DNA from: Actinomycetes bacterium
GTDB lineage: Bacteria; Planctomycetota; Phycisphaerae; JAACET01
Assembly (NCBI GenBank): GCA_030614915.1
Contig: JAUXAG010000003.1
Location: 62,001 to 126,000 of the forward strand
Direction of reading: 5' to 3'
Length of the DNA: 64,000 nucleotides
The position numbers and the translations under genes were made by a program. This document shows, in pieces, positions 56,026 to 64,000 of the stretch; position 1 is the stretch's first letter, and the number at the start of each line of letters is the position of its first letter. The notes under the pieces were generated by a model. It was not told the origin of the DNA and made no database searches. It saw only the letters and a list, made by a program, of their open reading frames with translations.

Positions 56026-56371
56026 GACGTCCGGCTGCGGACGGGCCGGTTAGGCCCGCACAGCGGGACGCTATTGTAAATGCGAGTAACAGGAGTCCAC
56101 CGCCAAGGTAAGGAAAACGGGCATGAAGAAGCACACAGGAGAGTTCGGCGGTGTTGACGCTTAGGCCACAGTTTCGTGGCCTGCCGGCGGATTGCTGGAG
56201 CGTCCCGGCAATCCGGCGGAAAGGTGCGTCCTCCGGGCCATCTGCCGCAAGAAGGGCAGGTCGAGTTCGGGCCAAGGAATGGATAGCCGTTGGCTGTCCA
56301 GGGCTTGGGCCCTGAGCAGTCGCGGCGAACAGGGGCTTGGCAGAAAGTGGGACGCATGAGCCCACTTTTTT
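56026..56371 (+). ncRNA. Structured RNA or attenuator leader upstream of nusA
   Basis: About 345 bases between a strong promoter and an intrinsic terminator, with no convincing reading frame but many hairpins: CGGGCC-ggtta-GGCCCG (about 56042-56058), CACCGCC with GGCGGTG (about 56098-56154), AGGCCAC-agtttc-GTGGCCT (about 56163-56182), GGATTGCTGG with CCGGCAATCC (about 56189-56214), GGATAGCC-gtt-GGCTGTCC (56281-56299) and AGGGC-ttg-GGCCCT. The conserved cores of RNase P RNA, tmRNA, SRP RNA and T-box leaders were looked for and not found. It is either an independent small RNA or a leader controlling nusA-infB. Confidence 0.55.
56344..56371 (+). terminator. Intrinsic terminator before nusA
   Basis: AAAGTGGG (56344-56351), a nine-base loop and CCCACTTT (56361-56368) followed by further Ts. 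It stands 48 bases before the nusA ATG, so readthrough or an internal promoter is needed for nusA expression from the upstream promoter. Confidence 0.8.
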
Positions 56372-56418
56372 ATTGGGCGCGAAGCAGCAAAGGCAACTGT
56401 AGGATCAGGAAGATAAAG

Positions 56419-57879
56419 ATGAATCAGGACCTAGTTCGAATAATCGACGGGATAGCCCGGGAAAAGAACATCGAAGCCGAAGCGGTCTTTGGGGACCTGG
56501 AAGCGGCGATGATCTCGGCCGTTCGCAAACAGTACGATCAGAACGACGAGGTCGAAGTAAGCATCGACCGGCTGAACGGAACGATTACAGCCAACAGAAA
56601 CGGTGAGGCACTGAGCGTCGGCGAACTGGGGCGGATCGCAGCCCAGACGGCTAAGCAGGTGATGATCCAAAAGCTGCGGGAGGACGAACGGGGCAGTATT
56701 CTGGAAGAATATGAGCAGCGTGTGGGTACTATCGCCACCGGGACCGTGAGCCGATTCGAGAGCGGGGCAATGGTGGTGAACATAGGAAGGACCGAAGGCT
56801 ATTTGCCGCGCAGCGAGCAGATTCCCGGTGAAACACAGCACCCCGGGGAACGGATCCGCTGTCTGATCCTGGAAGTCCGCGAAGTACCGCATCAGGTAAA
56901 AATCATCCTTTCGCGGACCTCTCCCGATTTTATCCGGCGACTGTTTGAGTTGGAAGTTCCCGAAGTGTCCGAACGTATTATCGAATTGAAGGCCCTGGCC
57001 AGGGAGCCGGGCTACCGGACCAAGATAGCGGTGTCAAGTATCGACATGAAGGTCGATCCGGTGGGTGCCTGCGTGGGAGTGCGCGGCTCGCGGATCAAGA
57101 ATATCGTCGATGAGCTGGGCGGGGAAAAGATTGACATTGTCCGCTGGAATGAGTCATCCCAAGTGCTTATTCGCAATGCACTCAGGCCAGCCGAGGTCGT
57201 GGATATTGCCCTGTGCTTCGAACTTGGCAGAGCTACAGTGGTGGTCAACGAGGATCAACTCTCGCTGGCCATCGGCAAGCGCGGGCAGAACGTTCGTCTG
57301 GCAGCGAGGCTGACCGGCTGGGATACCGATATCCTCACGCCCAAGGAATACAACAGCGGCTTGAAGGCAGTAATCAGCACCCTTCGCGAATTCGACTTTA
57401 TGGACGATACCAAAGTGGATCGGGTGATCGCCATGGGCATGATCAATCTGTTGGATATCGAGGAAGTCGGGACCGAACCGTTTGTCCAGGAACTGGAACT
57501 GACCGAGGAGCAGGCCACTGAAATGGTAGCCAAGTCCAGTGAAGAATCCAAACGGCTGGCGGTCGAAGCTGAGAAGGAAAAAGAGGTTCTGAAAGTTCAG
57601 GAGGAAAAAGAAGCAGCTGAGAAAGACAGATTGATGCGAGCCTTGAAGGGTGAACTGGATGAAGAGGTCCAGAGTTCCCCTGAGCAGGCGGAGCAGGAAG
57701 CTGGCGCCGCCGAGGAGCTGGACGAGGAGCAAGAGGAAAGTACAGTCGAGGAGGCAGACTCGGACGAAGACGAAGAGGAAAGTGCAGCCGAAGAGGCCAA
57801 TGAGGAAGAACCAGATGATGAGCAAGAGAGCGATGAGGCTGCAGAGACAGAGGAAGAAAAGTCGGAAGCGGCCGATTAG
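56419..57879 (+). CDS. nusA: Transcription termination/antitermination factor NusA
   Basis: A 486-residue RNA polymerase-binding factor. The N-terminal domain (about 1-125), S1 domain (YLPRSEQIPGE region), KH1 (GACVGVRGSRIKNIVDELGGEKIDI) and KH2 (LAIGKRGQNVRLAARLTGWDTDI) are all present. After about residue 370 a short helical region leads into a very acidic tail of about 90 residues (Glu/Asp/Ala), not typical of short NusA proteins. The usual upstream neighbour rimP is absent; a structured RNA and terminator occupy its place. infB follows 85 bases downstream. Confidence 0.96.
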   Translation: MNQDLVRIIDGIAREKNIEAEAVFGDLEAAMISAVRKQYDQNDEVEVSIDRLNGTITANRNGEALSVGELGRIAAQTAKQVMIQKLREDERGSILEEYEQRVGTIATGTVSRFESGAMVVNIGRTEGYLPRSEQIPGETQHPGERIRCLILEVREVPHQVKIILSRTSPDFIRRLFELEVPEVSERIIELKALAREPGYRTKIAVSSIDMKVDPVGACVGVRGSRIKNIVDELGGEKIDIVRWNESSQVLIRNALRPAEVVDIALCFELGRATVVVNEDQLSLAIGKRGQNVRLAARLTGWDTDILTPKEYNSGLKAVISTLREFDFMDDTKVDRVIAMGMINLLDIEEVGTEPFVQELELTEEQATEMVAKSSEESKRLAVEAEKEKEVLKVQEEKEAAEKDRLMRALKGELDEEVQSSPEQAEQEAGAAEELDEEQEESTVEEADSDEDEEESAAEEANEEEPDDEQESDEAAETEEEKSEAAD

Positions 57880-57964
57880 ATTGCCCGGATAACAGATGCG
57901 GAGGGTTGGGCGAGCCGAATACTTGTCGTAGCTGCTGGGAGCCGGAAGTTCTGGAGGCCTTGTA

Positions 57965-60625
57965 TTGGCCAAGCGCATTTACACATTAGCCAAAGAACTT
58001 GGCGTGGACAGTAAAACAATCGTGGCCAAGTGCCAAGCTGAGGGTCTGTCCGATACGGTCAAGAACCACATGAGCACTCTGTCGGCCGGGTTGGAAGCAA
58101 CCATCCAGGAATGGTTCTCGGAGGTGGAGGTCGCCCACACAGCAGTGGAGGAAGCCGATAAAGTCGATGTGGCTGCGGCAAAGCGTAAGGCCAGCAAGAA
58201 GAAAAAGAAACGCAAAGCCAAGAAGATTGAAAAGAAAGCTTCCTCGGCAACAGTTGTGGCTCAGGCCCCCGAGGCAGAGCCGACCGAGGCCCTGGTCGCT
58301 GAGCAGGAACAGGCTGCTCCGCCAAAGGAACAAGAAAAGGCTGCGGAGGTGGTCCCAGCGGACGAGGCCGAAATACGCGGCCCGGTTAAGGTCAAGCCTC
58401 CAGCGAAGTCGAGAATCATTCCCTCTCCCAAGCACGTACCGGAGCCGGCCAAGCTGCAGGGTCCGAAAGTGATACGTGTGGAAGAAGCAGAACGGGTGAA
58501 GGCTATTCGTGCTCGTGGCAGACCAGCTCGGACAGCTGAGCCATTGGCCCCAGCGGCGGAAGTGCCGCTCGACTCGGAGGTTCCCGTGCATCCGCGGCGG
58601 CGGGGCCCAGCCGGGGCCGTCGAGGACAAAGAAGGAGGAAGGCCAAAACGCCGTCTGGCCCGACGGCGAGGGAGATTATTCGATGCCGGGGAGAAACTCA
58701 GAGAGTGGCGAGACAGGGATCTGATAGAGCGATCCGAACGTCTGGCCCAGGCCAGCGGGCAACTACTGCGAGGCCGACAAACCGAGATCCGTGAAAGGGT
58801 CGGCCCCAGTACCCTGCCACGGGTCGGAAAGATAATTATCGGGGAGCCCATCACCGTCAAAGACCTCTCCGCAGCCATCGGGATAAAGGGCTCAGAAATA
58901 ATCAGCAAGTTGATGGGTCAGGGGATAATGGCCTCGCTCAATGCCAACATCCAGAGCGACGTGGCTGAGCTGCTGGCTCTGGACTACGGTGTAGAATTGC
59001 AAATAGAGCCGGAGGTGAGTCTGCTGGAGATTTTTGCCAGGAAGTACGAGACTCTCGAGGCGGTGGATCTGCAACCGCGGGCTCCGGTGGTAACTTTGCT
59101 TGGACACGTGGACCACGGGAAGACCTCGCTGCTGGATCGGATCCGTAGCAGCCAGGTGGTGGCCAGCGAAGCGGGAGGTATAACCCAGCACATCGGTGCC
59201 TACCGTGTGCAGTTGGGCCAGCATCGCGACGTGGTATTCCTGGACACGCCGGGACACGAGGCCTTTACGGCCATGCGAGCCCGGGGGGCGAATATGACGG
59301 ATATTGTAGTGCTGGTAGTGGCCGGCGATGACGGGGTAATGCCCCAGACTGAAGAGGCGATCAATCACGCCAAGGCCGCCGGTGTCCCGGTAGTGGTAGC
59401 CTTGAACAAGATTGATCTGCCCGGTGTGGATGAGAATCGTATCCTGGGGCAGTTGGCTGAGAAGAAACTTTCGCCGCACGAGTGGGGCGGAGATACTGAA
59501 GTGGTGCGGACCAGCGCGACGACTGGGCAGGGCATAGATGATCTTCTGGAATATCTGAGCTACATAGCGGAACTGGAGGATCTCAAGGCGGATACGGCCG
59601 TGCCGGCCAGCGGTACGGTGGTCGAGTCCGAACTCGATCCCGGTCGAGGAGTAGTGGCCCGATTGCTTGTCCAGCGTGGGACGCTGAGAGTGGGGGATAT
59701 AGTGGCCACCGGTGCGGCTCATGGGCGTATCCGGGCACTAATGGACGAAACGGGTAAGCACGTGGAAAAGGCCGGGCCTTCCACGCCTATCGAGGCTATG
59801 GGGCTGGATGTGGTGCCCGAGGCCGGCAAAAAGTTCTACGTAACGGAGGACATGGCCCAGGCTAAGATACTGGCCGAGGAAGATGGGCGACTGGCCAGAG
59901 AACGCAACCTGAGCCGGCGGCCGCAGATCACTCTGGAGAACTTCATGGGTCAGCTCGAAGCCAGCGAAACCCAGGAACTTTGTCTGATCCTGCGGGCGGA
60001 CGTGCAGGGCTCGGTTGATGTTCTGTGCAAGAGCCTGAACGAACTGTCGGTATCGGAAATAAGGATAAGGATACTGCAGGCCATGGTCGGCGGTATTACC
60101 GAAGGCGATGTGCTGTTGGCGGAGGCCTCCGGGGCTATCGTCATCGGCTTCAACGTGGTGGCCGGCGAGCGGGCTAGGATTCTGGCGGAAAAAACAGGCG
60201 TTGAGATCAGACTGTACCGTGTTATCTACGAGATTATAGATGATATCAGCAAGGCCCTGGAGAACAGGCTGGCCCCACGCGTCGAAGAGAACATTTTAGG
60301 CCATGCTCAAGTACGTCAGATCTTCAAGATCTCCCGGATCGGTACGGTGGCAGGCTGCTACGTGACCGACGGGATGATCAGCCGGACCAGAATGGCCAGG
60401 CTGATTCGGGAAGATGTGGTGATTAACGACGGCATGAGCCTGGAATCTCTCAAACGAGAGAAAGATGACGTGCGGGAAGTCAAGGCGGGACTGGAATGCG
60501 GGATTAAGTTAGCTGGCTTTGACGATGTGAAAGTCGCAGACGTCATCGAGATTTACGAAAAGGTGGAAGTGGCCCGGACGCTCAGCAGTGTGGCTGCGGG
60601 GAATACTGTAGGGAATTCAAGCTGA
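57965..60625 (+). CDS. infB: Translation initiation factor IF-2
   Basis: An 886-residue GTPase bringing initiator tRNA to the 30S subunit. An IF2_N module ([22 protein letters not shown], residues 3-24) is followed by a long Lys/Ala/Glu-rich linker with basic and Pro-rich stretches. A second IF2_N module lies at about 297-345, then the G domain: GHVDHGKTS (about 378-386), [12 protein letters not shown], and C-terminal domains II-IV. The start is a TTG (57965) with GGAGG eight bases upstream; no ATG or GTG fits the family N-terminus. Confidence 0.96.
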   Translation: MAKRIYTLAKELGVDSKTIVAKCQAEGLSDTVKNHMSTLSAGLEATIQEWFSEVEVAHTAVEEADKVDVAAAKRKASKKKKKRKAKKIEKKASSATVVAQAPEAEPTEALVAEQEQAAPPKEQEKAAEVVPADEAEIRGPVKVKPPAKSRIIPSPKHVPEPAKLQGPKVIRVEEAERVKAIRARGRPARTAEPLAPAAEVPLDSEVPVHPRRRGPAGAVEDKEGGRPKRRLARRRGRLFDAGEKLREWRDRDLIERSERLAQASGQLLRGRQTEIRERVGPSTLPRVGKIIIGEPITVKDLSAAIGIKGSEIISKLMGQGIMASLNANIQSDVAELLALDYGVELQIEPEVSLLEIFARKYETLEAVDLQPRAPVVTLLGHVDHGKTSLLDRIRSSQVVASEAGGITQHIGAYRVQLGQHRDVVFLDTPGHEAFTAMRARGANMTDIVVLVVAGDDGVMPQTEEAINHAKAAGVPVVVALNKIDLPGVDENRILGQLAEKKLSPHEWGGDTEVVRTSATTGQGIDDLLEYLSYIAELEDLKADTAVPASGTVVESELDPGRGVVARLLVQRGTLRVGDIVATGAAHGRIRALMDETGKHVEKAGPSTPIEAMGLDVVPEAGKKFYVTEDMAQAKILAEEDGRLARERNLSRRPQITLENFMGQLEASETQELCLILRADVQGSVDVLCKSLNELSVSEIRIRILQAMVGGITEGDVLLAEASGAIVIGFNVVAGERARILAEKTGVEIRLYRVIYEIIDDISKALENRLAPRVEENILGHAQVRQIFKISRIGTVAGCYVTDGMISRTRMARLIREDVVINDGMSLESLKREKDDVREVKAGLECGIKLAGFDDVKVADVIEIYEKVEVARTLSSVAAGNTVGNSS

Positions 60626-60706
60626 GCAAGGTCAAGGCTTTGCTGCGATGATGTGATATAGACGGCTGTGCCTATAGCTGAGAAGCACTCAAACGAGCAT
60701 ACATCT

Positions 60707-60988
60707 ATGGTGGTGGGGTTGCTGCAATTGTGGATTCGGGTACCGGATGCAATGAGCCTGAAGGACAAGCGCCGGGCGATAAAGTCTATCAAGGATCGCA
60801 TAGCCAATCGATTCAACGTCTCCGTGGCCGAGGTCGGTCTGCTGGACTCCCGACGGCAAGCCCAGCTGGGAGTGGCAATGGTGAGCAATGACTCCAGCTT
60901 CACCGAGAGCTGTCTGAGTAAAGTGGTTAATCTCGTGCAGAGAATGGTCAAACTGGAACTTCTGGACTATAGTATAGAAATGCTTTGA
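60707..60988 (+). CDS. DUF503 (YlxP-like) protein
   Basis: A 93-residue small protein. MVVGLLQLWIRVPDAMSLKDKRRAIKS and ISVAEVG-like FNVSVAEVGLLDSRRQAQLGVAMVSND are characteristic of DUF503/YlxP, found between infB and rbfA in many bacteria. The ATG at 60707 gives the standard N-terminus; a GTG at 60668 is in frame but less likely. Function unknown; its conserved position suggests a link to ribosome assembly. Confidence 0.88.
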   Translation: MVVGLLQLWIRVPDAMSLKDKRRAIKSIKDRIANRFNVSVAEVGLLDSRRQAQLGVAMVSNDSSFTESCLSKVVNLVQRMVKLELLDYSIEML

Positions 60989-61016
60989 GGGAAGGTTTTT
61001 TGGGCGGAAAAAAACG

Positions 61017-61454
61017 ATGTCCTACAGGAGAGAAAGATTCGCCAGCGCCTTGCGTAACGTGGTAGCCGGCCTGATCCGAACGGAACTGAGCGATCCACGG
61101 ATCCGGGGTCTGGTAAGCGTGAGCCGGGTTGAAGTTTCGCCCGATTTGCGTCTGGCCAAGGTGTATGTAAGTGTGCTGGGTACGAATGGCGAACAGAAGT
61201 CGTCTCTGGTAGGGCTGCGTCACGGTGCGGGGCACCTGCAGAGCCTGCTGAAAAAGCACCTGGAATTTAGGGTCTGTCCGAAGCTTGATTTTCGTCTGGA
61301 TGAGGAACTGAAAGAAAGCCTGGCGACTATGGCCTTGATTGATAAAGTCAGCTCGGAACTGGCTGCCAAGGAGGCCGAGGCCGCCAAGGCGAGTGAGCAG
61401 CAGAGCAAACCGGTCCAGGACGATACGGCCGACAAAAAAAACGAAGCAGAGTAA
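61017..61454 (+). CDS. rbfA: Ribosome-binding factor A
   Basis: A 145-residue KH-like 30S maturation factor. RRERFASALRNVVAGLIRTELSDPRI, VSVSRVEVSPDLRLAKVYVSVLG and RVCPKLDFRLDEEL are typical. The last 30 residues are a charged Ala/Lys/Asp tail. Acts on 16S rRNA 5' end processing. It follows the DUF503 gene by 28 bases and is followed after four bases by the HhH-GPD-like gene, implying co-transcription. Confidence 0.93.
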   Translation: MSYRRERFASALRNVVAGLIRTELSDPRIRGLVSVSRVEVSPDLRLAKVYVSVLGTNGEQKSSLVGLRHGAGHLQSLLKKHLEFRVCPKLDFRLDEELKESLATMALIDKVSSELAAKEAEAAKASEQQSKPVQDDTADKKNEAE

Positions 61455-61458
61455 GATT

Positions 61459-62154
61459 ATGGCAAGTAGAAGAGTTTCTCATCCCAAGGGGGCCAAGACT
61501 GTTCTAGGTCGATTGAAACGGTGGTATGGCGCACCGGCGAAACAGCCGGCCGAAGTCGAGCCAATCGAGCAGATAGTCCTGGCTATTCTGGCTGATAATG
61601 AATCCCCGAACAAAGCCCAAAGCGTTCTGCAAAGACTCAAAGGCTACTATGTGGACTTCAATGAGCTTCGTGTTGCCCGGCCCGGCGAGCTGGCCGGGCA
61701 GATGGGATCGACCTTTGCCCAGGCCTCGTCCAAGGCCAAGAGAATCCTGGCGGTCCTCAAGGATGTTTTTGGCCGGGAAAACAGTTTTAATTTGGAATTT
61801 CTGAAATCCAAATCGAAGCAGGACCTGGAAAAGTATTTCCGTGACATTCAGGGAGCCGACAACTACCTTCTGTCCAGCGTGATCCTGTACTGCTGCGGGA
61901 GGCAGGCCTTTCCGCTGGATGCAAAAATGCTCCAGGCCTGCAAGGAGCTGGAATTGGTCCAAGGCGAAGTGAGCCTGGAGGACGTGCAGGCTTACCTGGA
62001 ACGGCAGCTCCGCTCGGCCGACAGTTATGCCTTCTGCCGTCTGTTGAAAAAATATGCCCTCAAAGAAACGCCTCCGTCCAAGGCTAAGAAGGCAAAATCG
62101 GGTACCAGGAAAAAGACTTCGAAGAAGAAAAGTACAAAGCGGACAAAGGCCTGA
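61459..62154 (+). CDS. HhH-GPD (endonuclease III)-like protein, degenerate
   Basis: A 231-residue protein. The helical core (PIEQIVLAILADNESPNKAQSVLQRLKGYY, FAQASSKAKRILAVLKDVFG, DIQGADNYLLSSVILYCCGRQAFPLDAKM) follows the order of the HhH-GPD glycosylase fold. The hairpin that normally reads LPGVGRKTA appears as IQGADNYLLSS, without the catalytic Lys, and there is no C-terminal Fe-S cysteine set; an Asp in FPLDAKM sits where the catalytic Asp is expected. It may be a DNA-binding or regulatory derivative. The C-terminus is Lys-rich. It begins four bases after rbfA. Confidence 0.6.
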   Translation: MASRRVSHPKGAKTVLGRLKRWYGAPAKQPAEVEPIEQIVLAILADNESPNKAQSVLQRLKGYYVDFNELRVARPGELAGQMGSTFAQASSKAKRILAVLKDVFGRENSFNLEFLKSKSKQDLEKYFRDIQGADNYLLSSVILYCCGRQAFPLDAKMLQACKELELVQGEVSLEDVQAYLERQLRSADSYAFCRLLKKYALKETPPSKAKKAKSGTRKKTSKKKSTKRTKA

Positions 62155-62196
62155 TCAAAATCAAGAAAATAGGCACACGGCAGCAGGAGACAAACT

Positions 62197-63078
62197 TTGT
62201 CAGATAAAGAACGACAATTGAAGCTGGGTATACCCTCGGGCTCGTTGCAAGACTCGTCGCTGGATCTGTTTGCCAGGGCGGGATTCAATATTCGCGTATC
62301 CGACAGGAGTTATTCGCCCAGCATAGACGATGAGACTATCAAGGTGGTGATGTTTCGAGCCCAGGAGATGAGCCGTTACGTTGAAGATGGAGTGGTCGAC
62401 GTGGGGTTGACCGGGGTCGACTGGGTGCTGGAGAACGACTCGGATGTGGTGGAAGTGGCGGAATTGGTCTACTCCAAGGCAACTGCCATGCCGGCACGGT
62501 GGGTGCTGGTGGTGCCGGCCGAGTCGAAGGTCAGCAAGCCGGAAGATCTCGAGGGGGGCATTGTGGCCACCGAATTGGTCAACTGCACCCGGAAGTATTT
62601 CCAGGACAAGGGAATCAAGGTGAAGGTGGAGTTCTCCTGGGGAGCGACGGAAGTGAAGGCCCGGCTGGTTGACGCCATCGTCGATATTACCGAGACCGGT
62701 TCGAGTCTGGCGGCCAACAACCTGCGGATCGTCGATACCATTTTGAGAAGCACCACCCGCCTGATAGCCAACAAAGAGGCCATCAGGGATCCCTGGAAAC
62801 GGTCCAAGATCGAAAACATCACTCTGCTGCTGGAGGGGGCCTTGGCGGGACGTGAAAAGGTGGGACTGAAAATGAACGTACCCCGCTCGGCCCTGGAGGC
62901 GGTGGTGGCTCTGCTGCCGGCGGAAAAGAGCCCAACCGTTTCAGCCTTGGCCGACGAAGACTTCGTGGCTGTGGAAGTTGTCCTGGAGGAAAAGTCTGAA
63001 CGGGAACTCATCCCCCAACTGAAAAAGGCCGGGGCCTCGGGCATTATCACCTATCCCTTGAATAAGATCATTCCCTGA
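62197..63078 (+). CDS. hisG: ATP phosphoribosyltransferase HisG, long form
   Basis: A 293-residue enzyme for the first step of histidine synthesis (ATP plus PRPP). LKLGIPSGSLQDSSLDLFARAGF, VDVGLTGVDWVLEN, RIATELVNCTRKYF-like IVATELVNCTRKYF and the PRPP-binding DAIVDITETGSSLAANNLRIVD are present. The C-terminal 75 residues form the ACT-like regulatory domain of hexameric, histidine-inhibited HisG, so HisZ is not needed. The start is a TTG with AGGAGA seven bases upstream. No other his gene follows; ligA is next. Confidence 0.95.
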   Translation: MSDKERQLKLGIPSGSLQDSSLDLFARAGFNIRVSDRSYSPSIDDETIKVVMFRAQEMSRYVEDGVVDVGLTGVDWVLENDSDVVEVAELVYSKATAMPARWVLVVPAESKVSKPEDLEGGIVATELVNCTRKYFQDKGIKVKVEFSWGATEVKARLVDAIVDITETGSSLAANNLRIVDTILRSTTRLIANKEAIRDPWKRSKIENITLLLEGALAGREKVGLKMNVPRSALEAVVALLPAEKSPTVSALADEDFVAVEVVLEEKSERELIPQLKKAGASGIITYPLNKIIP

Positions 63079-63139
63079 GCGGATTTGTGACAGCTTTCCC
63101 AAAGGCAAGAAGCGCATGATCTCAGCAGAGCCCATCTAA

Positions 63140-64000
<861 letters not shown>

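Noticed and set aside
56026-56371. The structured region as RNase P RNA, tmRNA or SRP RNA
   Set aside because: The diagnostic cores (GAGGAAAGTC, tmRNA acceptor/T-arm, GGTCAGG...GGAAGCAGC) are absent.

Overview
The window looks like a chromosomal segment of a Planctomycetota bacterium, probably Phycisphaerae-like and with anaerobic traits. Pointers are a surface protein with the N-terminal FEPLEERMLLSG motif typical of planctomycete exported proteins, a PEP-CTERM protease, two GroELs around one GroES, a long-form HisG, a PurS-PurL fusion and a RACE-type corrinoid activator. Core genes are GC-rich. Several accessory genes (1-903, 21238-22396, 26850-28613, 50172-51645) are clearly AT-richer and look acquired. 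No tRNA, rRNA, CRISPR array, integrase or complete insertion sequence was seen.

Layout. 1-5.3 kb: an AT-rich partial gene, a PilZ protein, a Flp-type pilin with a low-complexity tail, and a c-di-GMP-I riboswitch whose downstream hairpin covers the Shine-Dalgarno of a DUF4347/cadherin surface protein. 5.4-8.9 kb: L-fucose isomerase-family protein and a PEP-CTERM subtilase. 9.3-17 kb (minus strand): molybdenum cofactor genes (MOSC-Mog fusion, moaA, moeA), a MenA-like prenyltransferase, ilvD, accA and a Ser/Thr kinase. 17.4-21 kb: purSL and purQ. 21-22.6 kb: a cassette with a GIY-YIG gene between inverted repeats and an Abi_C-like gene, closed by a diverged copy of the purQ 3' end. 22.5-30 kb: MFS transporter, inositol-monophosphatase-like phosphatase, GH127-like glycosidase, an orphan nuclease-like protein and a CreD-like membrane protein. 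30.4-36.4 kb: chaperone block groEL1-groES-groEL2-dnaJ-grpE behind a sigma-54-type promoter.

36.4-41 kb: UroD-like methyltransferase, creatininase-family hydrolase, FmdB, YacG and a large membrane protein. 41-41.6 kb: a hicBA toxin-antitoxin pair flanked by a 54-bp duplication of the preceding gene's 3' end, followed by a MITE with about 20-bp inverted ends. 41.8-48.4 kb (minus): DUF6504, an M16 peptidase, an esterase-like secreted protein and the RACE protein. 48.5-51.9 kb: an accessory island with a methyltransferase-nuclease fusion and two HEPN-like proteins, bounded by palindromic repeats. 51.9-55.7 kb (minus): acyl-CoA dehydrogenase, etfA, etfB. 56-64 kb: a strong promoter and a long structured leader or small RNA ending in a terminator, then nusA, infB, ylxP, rbfA, an HhH-GPD-like protein, hisG and the start of ligA.

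The most notable themes are: (i) two independent cassettes of defence or toxin-type genes sitting exactly behind a housekeeping gene, each closed by a second, diverged copy of that gene's 3' end, with no integrase visible; (ii) families of palindromic repeats next to nearly every accessory gene, one of which frames and partly encodes a GIY-YIG endonuclease; (iii) a c-di-GMP riboswitch with a translational expression platform; (iv) a structured RNA where rimP usually precedes nusA. Functional assignments rest on motif recognition from the sequence alone.
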